A stretch of 64,000 nt of DNA from Alcaligenes faecalis (GTDB lineage Bacteria > Pseudomonadota > Gammaproteobacteria > Burkholderiales > Burkholderiaceae_B). A program made the translations under genes and the position numbers. The stretch is taken from the NCBI RefSeq assembly GCF_009497775.1, contig NZ_CP031012.1:1426001-1490000 (forward strand). Reading direction: 5' to 3'. Of this stretch, positions 8,445 to 16,040 are shown in pieces. The notes beneath the pieces were generated by a model, which saw only the letters and a program-made list of their open reading frames with translations, was not told the DNA's origin and did no database searches. The stretch's first letter is position 1, and every line of letters begins with the position of its first letter.

Positions 8445-8785
8445 GTATCGATGATCTGCTGTTTCGCCAGTACGACCGCAAAGCATATAACTGCTGTCAT
8501 TTCTCGGCAGAGGCTTGGCAGCGGTTCACAGGCGACAAGCGCCTGCACGCCATCGATGAGAGCACGCTCCAGGCCGGCGATCTTCGATTGCTGTTTACGC
8601 ACTATCAGCGTGTTGATGGGCCGACAGTAGCGCCTAGCATCGTGCTGATGCAGAACCTGCAGGGTGAGTTTCACATGGGGGTTTGTGTGCGTCGGCGTTT
8701 GCTGCATATCCGCGAAGAAGGCGCAGCCTTTCTCCCCTTTGATGCTTCGCTCTACACGTACCGTAATTTCAGGTTTTATCAATGA
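8441..8785 (+). CDS. putative NlpC/P60-like tail tip peptidase (lambda gpK position)
   Basis: 114 aa, GTG start overlapping the previous stop. A Cys in YNCCHFSAEAWQRFTG and a His in GEFHMGVCVRRR are placed like the Cys and His of NlpC/P60 cell-wall peptidases. Lambda gpK, at the same position, has an NlpC/P60 domain. This protein is much shorter than gpK and lacks a JAB domain, so it may be a minimal peptidase or an inactive structural relative. It overlaps the gpJ-like gene by 4 nt. Confidence 0.65.
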   Translation: MSIDDLLFRQYDRKAYNCCHFSAEAWQRFTGDKRLHAIDESTLQAGDLRLLFTHYQRVDGPTVAPSIVLMQNLQGEFHMGVCVRRRLLHIREEGAAFLPFDASLYTYRNFRFYQ

Positions 8786-11655
8786 AAACTGTTTATCTCA
8801 CTCGCACGCCAGACCAGGCAGGGCCGGAGATCCACCAGGTCGCTGATCTGCTGACGTTCTTGCGCTCGGAGTTTGGGCAGTGGCCAGCAGGTGCGCGGAT
8901 TATTCATCAGCCGGACGGGCGGGTGGTGACACCAGTGACGCCGTCTGACATCCCGCGTTTACGTGAACTACCGGGGCCTTTCATCATTGAGGTGTTCCCG
9001 CGTGGGCCGGAAACGTGGATTCCGATGCTGATAAGCCTGGCTGTGTCGGCTGCCCTGTCGATTGTGTCGATGATGCTGGCCCCCAGCCCTCCGAATCAGA
9101 CGGCACGCAATATCCGCAGCGAGTCGCCAAACAATGGCCTGTCTGACCGAGTGAACCGCGAGCGGGTCAACGGCCGCATCCCCGACATTTATGGCACCGT
9201 GCGCTCAACGCCGGATTTGCTCTGTGCGCATCGTGTGTTTGAGAACCACGTCGAGAAAGAGATTGCTTATATGTGCATTGGGCGCGGTGCCTATGAGGTC
9301 TCAGACATTCGGGATGGCACGACGCCAGTGGCCGATATCGCTGGGGCGTCTGTAGCGGTCTACGGGCCATACACATCGCCTAACGGCGGGCAGCCACAGC
9401 AAGTCATTGGGAATCAGATCAATGTGCCTGTGCTGATGACCAAGCGTGAGAACGCGGTAAACGGGCAGGTACTACAGCCGCCCAATGCCTCGCGTCTGGT
9501 CCTGTCTCCCATGGTCTTCGAATCGCCAAATCTTATCCGCAGTGTGGATGGCAGGGTGGACTTTACTGAACAGTTCCTGGCTGGTGATGTGATTGAAGTA
9601 AAAGGAGCTCGTGTTACATCCGGGGTGTACCAGTATGTCGCCCCTGCAGAGACGGCTGGCATATCTAACAGTAATTATGAGACAGGTTACTTAACTCTGG
9701 GCGGCGACCAGTCTGAGCATTGGGAGGCGGGGCAGGTTGTGACCATTACCAATGGCACCTTCGCTTGGATTGGTGTGACTGGTGGCGATAAAGGCGAGCT
9801 CTATGACGCTTCTCGGAATATTAATGGTACGTACGAAATCCTTGGAGTCAGTGTCGTTGGGAGTTTGAGCAAGACTACTGTGATAGCTCTGAATATTTCA
9901 CAGAACTATTCATCTTGGCCTGGCCCGCTGGGGAATGTTCATACCTCCCCCACTGGGAACCCTACATTGACACGACCTTCGGGCGAAGCGCTTTATGACT
10001 TGTCCGGCACGTACACCATCAATACCCTCAATAGTGACGTGTTGACGCTGTCTAACCCGGTTGCTGTGAACCCGGATTGGGATGTGATGGCCAATGAGTA
10101 TGGTGGTGCCTCGGGTACGTTGACGGTGACAATTGAAGCTCAGAAGGAGCGATGGGTAGGGTGGATGATTGCGGAGTCAGCAACGCCGATCCGACGAGCA
10201 ATCTGCAACCTGGTGGCCCTCAATGGCTTATACGCGGATAACGGACGCCAGCAATACCGGCGTGACGTAACGGTGCAATTGCATGCCGTACCGCTCGATG
10301 AGCACCGCAATCCAACTGGGCCTGAGCAGGTGTTTCATGGAACAGTGCAGGGTTCGGGCACATCCCGTGCCACGCGTGCGTTGACTATGGACGTGGATCT
10401 GGGCGCCGAGTCTTTGCGCTGGCAGTTCCGTATGCTGCGTACGAGCGATTCTGATACCAGCTTCGAAGGGCAGGTGGTTGACGAGGTGAAGTGGCGGGAT
10501 TTGTACGTGGCAGCTCCGGTCGCTCAGCCGCACTTTGGTGATGTGACGATGGTGCAGTCTTCTACGTTTGCGACTGACGGGGCGTTGGCGGTGAAAGAGC
10601 GCAAGTTGAATGCGCTTGTGACGCGCAAACTGCCTCGGCGTGTTGAGGGTTCTACGTTTACCAGCGAGCTTTACCCCACGAACAATGTTGCTGACATTCT
10701 TTCTGCTATCAGCCTGGACCCTAAAATGGGCAATCGGACGGCTGCCGAGGTGGACTTTGACAATCTGTACGCGACGGCTGCGGAGATCAATGAGTACTTT
10801 GGCGTGAATGTTGCTCAGTTCAACTACACGATTGACGCTGACAGCCTGTCCTTTGAAGAGATCGTGGCCATGATTGCCGAGGCTGTGTTCTGCAAGGCCT
10901 ACCGCCGGGGCAGTGTGCTGCGGCTTCACTTTGAGCGGGAGACGCCCGATAGCGCGATCCTCTTTAACCATCGAAACAAGGTGCCGGGTTCTGAGACGCG
11001 AACCACGTCTTTTGGGCCAGCCGAGCAGTATGACGGGGTTGAGTTCCAGTGGGTAAGACCCTCTGACGACTCCGTGCAGACGATTTATCTTCCGGCAGAC
11101 CGCACGGCGGTCAATCCGAAGTCGGTGGAATCTGTCGGTGTACGGGTGCCTGAGCAGGCGCATTTTCACGCTTGGCGAGCCTGGAACAAGATCCGCTATC
11201 AAACGGAGGTCACCGAGTTTGATGCGCTGCCAGAGGCCAATTTGCTGACTCTATCCGAGCGAATCCTGAATGCTGACAACACTCTGGGTTTCTGCCAGGA
11301 CGGTGAAGTGATCAGCGTGGATGGCCTGGCCATTGAGCTGTCCCAGCCCTTTGATTGGGGCGAGGGCGCGTACAACATCTTTTTGCAGAACGCGGATGGC
11401 CTGGTGGAGAGCATCCCAGTGTCGAATGGCGGAGGGCGGCGCTATGCATTGCTTGCGCGTGTACCGCGCGTGCCGATTGTCACCGAGGGGTATAACCCGA
11501 CGAAGTACATCATCGCGGACGCCGCAGATCGGCGCAGTGCCAGGCCGTTTCTGGTAACAGAAAAGGATGTGCCGAACGAAGACGGAACGATCCCGCTGAC
11601 CGCTATTAATTACGACGCTCGGTATTACACGAACGACGCTGATTACCGCGCTTGA
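8782..11655 (+). CDS. tail tip host-specificity protein (TipJ / gpJ-like)
   Basis: 957 aa. Central fibre/tail tip protein that contacts the receptor. A hydrophobic helical segment near residues 75-95 (PMLISLAVSAALSIVSMML) precedes the conserved ERVNGRIPDIYGTVRSTPDLL region seen in TipJ-type proteins. The body is beta-rich and varied, including a YGPYTSPNGGQPQQVIGNQ stretch. The C-terminal third carries conserved tail-tip sequence (YFGVNVAQFNYTID, then AEAVFCKAYRRGSVLRLHFE). It is shorter than lambda gpJ (1132 aa). ATGA overlap with the upstream gene. Confidence 0.88.
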   Translation: MKTVYLTRTPDQAGPEIHQVADLLTFLRSEFGQWPAGARIIHQPDGRVVTPVTPSDIPRLRELPGPFIIEVFPRGPETWIPMLISLAVSAALSIVSMMLAPSPPNQTARNIRSESPNNGLSDRVNRERVNGRIPDIYGTVRSTPDLLCAHRVFENHVEKEIAYMCIGRGAYEVSDIRDGTTPVADIAGASVAVYGPYTSPNGGQPQQVIGNQINVPVLMTKRENAVNGQVLQPPNASRLVLSPMVFESPNLIRSVDGRVDFTEQFLAGDVIEVKGARVTSGVYQYVAPAETAGISNSNYETGYLTLGGDQSEHWEAGQVVTITNGTFAWIGVTGGDKGELYDASRNINGTYEILGVSVVGSLSKTTVIALNISQNYSSWPGPLGNVHTSPTGNPTLTRPSGEALYDLSGTYTINTLNSDVLTLSNPVAVNPDWDVMANEYGGASGTLTVTIEAQKERWVGWMIAESATPIRRAICNLVALNGLYADNGRQQYRRDVTVQLHAVPLDEHRNPTGPEQVFHGTVQGSGTSRATRALTMDVDLGAESLRWQFRMLRTSDSDTSFEGQVVDEVKWRDLYVAAPVAQPHFGDVTMVQSSTFATDGALAVKERKLNALVTRKLPRRVEGSTFTSELYPTNNVADILSAISLDPKMGNRTAAEVDFDNLYATAAEINEYFGVNVAQFNYTIDADSLSFEEIVAMIAEAVFCKAYRRGSVLRLHFERETPDSAILFNHRNKVPGSETRTTSFGPAEQYDGVEFQWVRPSDDSVQTIYLPADRTAVNPKSVESVGVRVPEQAHFHAWRAWNKIRYQTEVTEFDALPEANLLTLSERILNADNTLGFCQDGEVISVDGLAIELSQPFDWGEGAYNIFLQNADGLVESIPVSNGGGRRYALLARVPRVPIVTEGYNPTKYIIADAADRRSARPFLVTEKDVPNEDGTIPLTAINYDARYYTNDADYRA

Positions 11656-11677
11656 ACCTTACCTTTTTAATCAACTG

Positions 11678-11702
11678 AACCCCGCTGAAAGGCGGGGTTT
11701 TT
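11678..11702 (+). terminator. intrinsic terminator between tail tip and tail fibre genes
   Basis: AACCCCGC (11678-11685) pairs with GCGGGGTT (11692-11699) around a 6-nt loop, followed by a T run. It lies 22 nt past the gpJ-like stop and 16 nt before the tail fibre ATG. Confidence 0.8.
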
Positions 11703-11717
11703 GTTTGTGAGACAGCT

Positions 11718-13589
11718 ATGAGCTATATCACCGCGCAAGAGTTACGGGATGCCAGTATTGATGCCGGGACACTTGAGAAATTTGCCCTAGGTGGGGTTGG
11801 GGAGCAAAACCTTAATCGTGAGGGTGTGGATGTTGAGACCCTTCAGACCATAAAAGACCGGACTTTGGAAATCGCCCGTCAGGCCGCCAACATGCAGACG
11901 TATCTGACGAAGGAAGAGGCGGACGCGGCCCAGCCACAACCTAAGGGAGTTATGGCGCAGGTCACCAACGGCCCTGGTCAAGGCTATTGGGTGTCCGATG
12001 GCTCGCAATGGATTTGGTCTGGGCTCCAGCCGACTGACTACAAGTACCGAGTCGCTGCGAACAACGTAGCACTTTCCACACTGTTGAAGATGGGAGTTTA
12101 TGGCAGTGCCGCTGAAAATGGGCACCCCGATTTGCCAGCCAACTTTCCAGTGGGAGTAGGCAAGGTCATTCGGGTAGAGAGACAGCTTGATGCTGGTGTG
12201 AGTTGGTACGTGACCCAGTATCTATCGCAAACTGATCGGCCGCAGTTTGAATGGACCCGGCGTGTATTGTCTAGTGGAGCGACCACTAGTTGGGTGATGC
12301 CTTTTGATCAGTCGATTATTGGTGTGACCGATGCGAATGCGAAACAGCTATTACGGCCAGGTACCTACGTACTGACAGGAGCTCCAACGAAGCTGCCTGC
12401 AGATTGGCCGTCTGGTGCGACGCCGTTAGCGAAGGTTGAGCTGCACGGCGGTTTCCGGATCACAACTCTATTCCCGACCAGTGATGCTGCGCTTCGGTGG
12501 CAGTCCGTTGGTGGGGCAGAGTGGAGCAAAGACAAAGGTTACGACCTGACGGCGGCGTCGAACTTTACCCGTAACTATGCTTACCGTGGATTAGTCGCGC
12601 AGGGCAATGCTGATGAGTTGCATGACGAAGGGCATTACATGCTCACGCAACCGGCAACGGGGCTGCCCGCAGACGCACCGAATGAAACAGCGCTTGTTGA
12701 CGTTGAGGTGTACGGCTCATTTGCTGTTCAGACCGTGCGTTATCGGAATCAGATGAAAAGTGTGTGGCAGCGGTCGGGCACCATTACAAGTGCAGGCGTT
12801 GCTACTTGGCAGACTTATCAGAAGGTTGGCGGTGGTGACAACCCGCTAGCTGGAGCCGTCATTGCAGTGATTGGCGACAGCATCGTTGAAAGTGGGAACT
12901 GGCCAGAGCAATTGGCCTCAGCCACTGGCGCAACAGTTCATAAATTCGGCTTCGGAGGATGCCGGATGTCCGCTTATCCGACAAGCATGGGACGCTACGA
13001 CGGAATGTGCGGGTATGCAATTGCTACCTGCATTGGCAGCGGTGACTATACATACCTGCTGGATTGCGCTGAAGCAGTGGCACAGCCACCAACAAGTGAC
13101 GACAACAGGCCGCAGGCAGCAGCGCTCGCTGCACTGGATTGGTCCACTGTCGATATTTTGGTGATCGCATTCGGCACGAACGATTGGACGCGCCCAGACC
13201 TTGATTTAGGGACTGGTTACACGCCAGACCCAACAGGCATGACCCTTCGTGGTTCTGTGGCTCACATTATCAATGCAATCCAGTCCGCATACCCAAACAT
13301 TCGCATCGTCTTTCAGTTGCCCGCATATAGAACATTTGGCGGTGGAGCAAGCACAACCGACGACGCTTGGGTTCCACGAGCAAACAACATTGCACTCCCT
13401 GACGTGAACGAAGCGATTGCCGATGTGGCCCAGAGGACGGGCAGCCCAAGCATGGACATGCTCCGAGATGGAACGGTCAATCGACACACAGCTGATCACT
13501 ATCTGCGAGATGGTATCCACCCGCGTCCCGGTGTTGGATTCGATCTGTGGGCAAAGCGGATTGCTGGCTGGCTGCGCTCCATAGCATGA
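11718..13589 (+). CDS. tail fibre with C-terminal SGNH/GDSL hydrolase domain
   Basis: 623 aa. Residues 1 to about 60 are helical and probably attach to the tail tip; residues about 75-370 hold repeated fibre-like beta modules (LRPGTYVLTG; then DEGHYMLTQPATGLPADAP). From about 380 an SGNH hydrolase follows with all four blocks: IGDS with nucleophile Ser388, Gly413/414 in FGFGG, FGTND with Asn488, and DGIHP with Asp598 and His601. Such domains deacetylate or de-esterify surface polysaccharide, so it probably modifies the capsule or O-antigen during adsorption. The substrate cannot be read from sequence. Confidence 0.85.
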   Translation: MSYITAQELRDASIDAGTLEKFALGGVGEQNLNREGVDVETLQTIKDRTLEIARQAANMQTYLTKEEADAAQPQPKGVMAQVTNGPGQGYWVSDGSQWIWSGLQPTDYKYRVAANNVALSTLLKMGVYGSAAENGHPDLPANFPVGVGKVIRVERQLDAGVSWYVTQYLSQTDRPQFEWTRRVLSSGATTSWVMPFDQSIIGVTDANAKQLLRPGTYVLTGAPTKLPADWPSGATPLAKVELHGGFRITTLFPTSDAALRWQSVGGAEWSKDKGYDLTAASNFTRNYAYRGLVAQGNADELHDEGHYMLTQPATGLPADAPNETALVDVEVYGSFAVQTVRYRNQMKSVWQRSGTITSAGVATWQTYQKVGGGDNPLAGAVIAVIGDSIVESGNWPEQLASATGATVHKFGFGGCRMSAYPTSMGRYDGMCGYAIATCIGSGDYTYLLDCAEAVAQPPTSDDNRPQAAALAALDWSTVDILVIAFGTNDWTRPDLDLGTGYTPDPTGMTLRGSVAHIINAIQSAYPNIRIVFQLPAYRTFGGGASTTDDAWVPRANNIALPDVNEAIADVAQRTGSPSMDMLRDGTVNRHTADHYLRDGIHPRPGVGFDLWAKRIAGWLRSIA

Positions 13590-13598
13590 CGCAGGTTG

Positions 13599-13628
13599 TG
13601 GCTTATCCCCGCTTGTGCGGGGATGTCC
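13599..13628 (-). repeat. solitary hairpin resembling a type I-E CRISPR repeat
   Basis: Perfect 8-bp stem ATCCCCGC/GCGGGGAT (13605-13624) with a 4-nt loop. On the minus strand the base after GCGGGG begins ATAAGCCA, matching the type I-E 5' handle AUAAACCG at 6 of 8 positions, and CCCCGC-N4-GCGGGG is the I-E stem. No T tract follows on either strand, unlike the other hairpins of this phage. It lies between the tail fibre stop and the stop of a minus-strand gene. Only one copy is visible, so it is not an array. Confidence 0.5.
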
Positions 13629-13634
13629 AACTTA

Positions 13635-13841
13635 TTAGGAGTCGGCTTTGGCCAGTCGGGTCAAAACAGACTGATACAGCGCGACAGCGTAGCTGGCGTC
13701 GTTCTGTGCGCGGTTAAGGATACCGTTGGTGTCTTTCAGGCGCTGCAGTGCACCGCTTTGCACAGCAGCTTTTGTGAGCTCAAGTGCGATTTCTTCGTTC
13801 TTGCTGAGTTGTAGGGTTTGGTTGTTGTTACGGCTTGCCAT
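13635..13841 (-). CDS. small minus-strand phage protein, unknown function (moron-like)
   Basis: 68 aa, opposite to the surrounding late genes. GGAGAGG precedes the ATG by 4 nt and a promoter candidate lies about 90 nt upstream, so it looks like an independent transcription unit inserted between tail fibre and lysis genes. The protein is helical and polar (LSKNEEIALELTKAAVQSG; ALYQSVLTRLAKADS), with no membrane segment, cysteine or recognised motif. Independently transcribed small genes at such sites in prophages are often host-modifying, including anti-defence proteins, but nothing in the sequence assigns that role. Confidence 0.65.
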   Translation of the reverse strand: MASRNNNQTLQLSKNEEIALELTKAAVQSGALQRLKDTNGILNRAQNDASYAVALYQSVLTRLAKADS

Positions 13842-13930
13842 CTGGCCTCTCCAAGTATTGAAGCCGAGAGGATAAGCCAGCGAAGTAGGGTAAAACTGTA
13901 GTCAAACGAAATGGTTTGTAAGTGCTTTTC

Positions 13931-13960
13931 TCTATAGGAAAGCATCTATTCGACTTCCAA
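13931..13960 (-). promoter_or_regulatory. candidate sigma70 promoter for the minus-strand small gene
   Basis: Reading the minus strand: -35 TTGGAA (13955-13960), 18-nt spacer, -10 TATAGA (13931-13936). The expected start point leaves about 85 nt of leader before the ATG at 13841. Confidence 0.45.
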
Positions 13961-13988
13961 TGAATGAGCCCGATTGGATTGATTGAGC

Positions 13989-14011
13989 GCCGCCTTCGAG
14001 CGGCTTTTTTT
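13989..14011 (+). terminator. hairpin with T tract upstream of the lysis cassette
   Basis: GCCGC (13989-13993) pairs with GCGGC (14000-14004) around CTTCGA, followed by seven T. It ends 38 nt before the holin start. Fourth element of this kind in the late region. Confidence 0.75.
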
Positions 14012-14049
14012 ACGTCTGCTGCTTTTGCAGCATTTCACGGGAGACAGCC

Positions 14050-14304
14050 ATGCCGACCGTAAACAAGGGGAAGAAACCAATGCTGCACAACGATGGAGCA
14101 CATCTGCCGATTACCACCGGCTCAGCATTACTGATCTACAAGTGGACGCTGCAAGAGTTCGTGTTGCTGCTGTGGGCGGCTTATGTGCTGATTCTTATTG
14201 TGATCAAGCTACCAGACTTCTTGCGGTCGGCAGCCCGTTTGGTTGGTGGTCTGCAGCGTGCATGGGGGAACTTTAAGGAGTGGAAGCGTGGATCTAAAAA
14301 CTAA
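14050..14304 (+). CDS. putative holin / small membrane protein of the lysis cassette
   Basis: 84 aa, ATG preceded by GGGAGA. One clear transmembrane segment around residues 36-54 (FVLLLWAAYVLILIVIKL), a polar N-terminus with several Lys and a basic C-terminus ending EWKRGSKN. It lies directly upstream of and overlaps the endolysin, which is where holins are found. A single-span protein beside a SAR endolysin would fit a pinholin or class III holin. The overlapping +1-frame reading from 13983 lacks a ribosome-binding site. Confidence 0.7.
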   Translation: MPTVNKGKKPMLHNDGAHLPITTGSALLIYKWTLQEFVLLLWAAYVLILIVIKLPDFLRSAARLVGGLQRAWGNFKEWKRGSKN

Positions 14305-14746
14305 AGTCGGCACAGGGATAATTGCGGCCGCGATTGGTCTGGTGGCTGCTTGGGAGGGGCGTTCGCTGGTGGCCTATGTGGACCCTGTGGGTATCCCAAC
14401 TATCTGCGACGGCTATACCCATGGCGTGAAGCTGGGCGATGTGGCTACGCCGGAGCGTTGCGATGCTTTGACAGAGCAGGAAGTGCGCAATGCGCTGGGC
14501 GTGGTGGACCGCTCGGTGCCGCAAGCTCTGCCGGATGGTGTGCGCGTGGCGCTGGCCAGCTTTGTCTATAACGTGGGGGCTGGCGCTTACGGTAAGTCCA
14601 CGCTGTTGCGCAAGCTACGGGCTGGCGATCTGTCTGGGGCCTGCAACCAACTCCCGCTCTGGGTGTATGCCGGGGGCAAGAAGTTGCGCGGATTGGAGCG
14701 ACGTCGGGAAGCGGAGAGGCAGATATGTCTATCAAGTCTGCGATAA
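14288..14746 (+). CDS. SAR endolysin, GH24 lysozyme
   Basis: 152 aa from the GTG at 14288, chosen because AAGGAG sits 7 nt upstream; an upstream in-frame start at 14243 adds 15 unrelated residues. The catalytic E-8x-D-5x-T triad of phage lysozymes is intact: Glu23, Asp32 and Thr38. Residues 7-22 (VGTGIIAAAIGLVAAW) are weakly hydrophobic and Gly/Ala-rich, a signal-anchor-release segment that lets the enzyme be exported by Sec and then freed to cut peptidoglycan. It overlaps the holin by 17 nt and Rz by 22 nt. Confidence 0.9.
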   Translation: MDLKTKVGTGIIAAAIGLVAAWEGRSLVAYVDPVGIPTICDGYTHGVKLGDVATPERCDALTEQEVRNALGVVDRSVPQALPDGVRVALASFVYNVGAGAYGKSTLLRKLRAGDLSGACNQLPLWVYAGGKKLRGLERRREAERQICLSSLR

Positions 14747-15228
14747 CTGGGGCTGCTGTATTGGCAGCCCTTTTTATTGGGCTGCAGATCTACGGCGCAG
14801 CCCAGCATAGGAAAGGCTACGACCAGGCCCAGACTGAATACCTGATCGCTGTCGCGCATGCAGAGGGCAGGGCGCGGCAGATCGAGCATGAGTTAACTGA
14901 AGAAATGGAGGCCCGTGATCGTGAAACCCAAGAACAACTGGTACAAATTGCTAGTGCTGAGCGCCGCGCTGCTGATGAGCGGGTGCGCAGGTCTGCCGAA
15001 GAATACGCAGCCCGCTATCGTCGGGATACCGCGCTTGCCAGCGCTGCCGCAGAGCGCCAGGCAGCCGACACCGTCATCAGATTGTTTGCCGAGTTGCTTG
15101 GAGAGCTTGATGAAATGGCGGAAGTCTACGCAGCAGAGGCTGACCGTCGACGAGTAGTTGGGTTGGTGTGTGAGAGCACCTATAACTCTGCGCAGATTCT
15201 CGGCCAAACTATGTCAATTAATAATTGA
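14725..15228 (+). CDS. Rz: Rz-like inner-membrane spanin (DUF2514-like)
   Basis: 167 aa. The N-terminal membrane anchor (residues about 5-24, SAITGAAVLAALFIGLQIYG) is followed by a long charged coiled coil (about 30-120, many E/R/A heptads), the layout of inner-membrane spanins. With Rz1 it links and fuses inner and outer membranes in the last lysis step. It overlaps the endolysin by 22 nt and contains the whole Rz1 frame. Confidence 0.8.
   Translation: MSIKSAITGAAVLAALFIGLQIYGAAQHRKGYDQAQTEYLIAVAHAEGRARQIEHELTEEMEARDRETQEQLVQIASAERRAADERVRRSAEEYAARYRRDTALASAAAERQAADTVIRLFAELLGELDEMAEVYAAEADRRRVVGLVCESTYNSAQILGQTMSINN
14915..15157 (+). CDS. Rz1: Rz1-like outer-membrane spanin lipoprotein, nested in Rz
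   Basis: 80 aa in another frame, entirely inside Rz. GTG start with GGAG 4 nt upstream. N-terminal KLLVLSAALLMSGC is a lipoprotein signal with the lipobox ending at Cys24. The mature part is short and Pro-rich (PRLPALPQSARQPTP), as in known Rz1 proteins. The lipobox, proline content and nested position together make this a confident o-spanin even though the frame looks like an overlap artefact. Confidence 0.82.
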   Translation: MIVKPKNNWYKLLVLSAALLMSGCAGLPKNTQPAIVGIPRLPALPQSARQPTPSSDCLPSCLESLMKWRKSTQQRLTVDE

Positions 15229-15936
15229 ACCGATGCGTAAAATTGATGCCTTGAATTTTCTATGCTTAAGTATTAGCTCTTGCTCGTCATCTGATATGCA
15301 TGCCGGTGCGTTGGGACGTATTACTACCCTCAACTCTTTTTCATGCGAAAATCTCTCAGGCTTACAAAATACGGTTCTTTCGTACTCATCGGAACTGGGT
15401 CGAAGGGGGCCATAGATGAAGGTCGAAGGAACATGATATTCCGTTCGAGTACTCCCATACCTTACTGGCTTGTGTATAAGCCATGGGTGACCGAGCGTGT
15501 ATCGGAGTGTAGTTTGATGCGGCGCTGAAAATCTAATTCCTTTAAGAAAGCGGTCTAAATCTATTACGGCATACTCACTAAGGTCGGGATTTTTTTCTAA
15601 CAACTTTTCGTGATGCTCTTGGTCATAGTCGCCAAGTGATGCACAGAATACGAAATCATTTATAGTCGACTCCACTATCATTGGGGCGCCGCCTCCTCTA
15701 GTGGTAAAGCTACAGTTTACAAATGTGTTTCCCCCAATATTTGCATAGGAGACTTTTCCACCCGCGGGGAAAATAGCATTTTGGACCAGTCCTTCTCTGT
15801 TATCTGACATACGGTCTAGGCCCGACACCTGCCCTTCCTTTGCCCTGTAAGATTGCAGTGTTCCAAAGCGAAATGAGCCTTGTTCGACAAAGGGTAATAC
15901 ATTTTTCTCAAAGTATTTTGTTATTCGTTGTTTCAT
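15214..15936 (-). CDS. prophage cargo protein of unknown function (DUF2971-like)
   Basis: 240 aa on the minus strand, between lysis genes and the SRAP operon near the attachment site, where lysogenic-conversion and defence genes collect. The DNA is visibly richer in A/T than the phage structural genes, suggesting separate acquisition. The pattern MKQRITKYFEKNVLPFVEQG then SFRFGTLQSYR at the start and PERFSHEKELRVVIRP near the end resembles DUF2971-type proteins, whose function is unknown. No membrane segment or classical catalytic motif is evident. No clear Shine-Dalgarno precedes the ATG. It converges with Rz, overlapping its end by 15 nt. Confidence 0.75.
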   Translation of the reverse strand: MKQRITKYFEKNVLPFVEQGSFRFGTLQSYRAKEGQVSGLDRMSDNREGLVQNAIFPAGGKVSYANIGGNTFVNCSFTTRGGGAPMIVESTINDFVFCASLGDYDQEHHEKLLEKNPDLSEYAVIDLDRFLKGIRFSAPHQTTLRYTLGHPWLIHKPVRYGSTRTEYHVPSTFIYGPLRPSSDEYERTVFCKPERFSHEKELRVVIRPNAPACISDDEQELILKHRKFKASILRIGSIIN

Positions 15937-16040
15937 GGATTTTAAATAAAATTGCTCACCAATATAGGTTAGTGAATTTACTACTTAATGAGCTCCATTG
16001 CAGTAGTCTGCGTCGTGTCTGGATTCTCGCGTCAGAAAAG

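Noticed and set aside
13599..13628. CRISPR array
   Set aside because: Only a single repeat-like unit is visible; no second copy at repeat-spacer distance and no cas genes in the window, so it is not called an array.
13983..14276. 97-codon plus-strand frame overlapping the holin
   Set aside because: Begins inside the terminator hairpin, no ribosome-binding site; the holin frame has GGGAGA and a clear TM segment.
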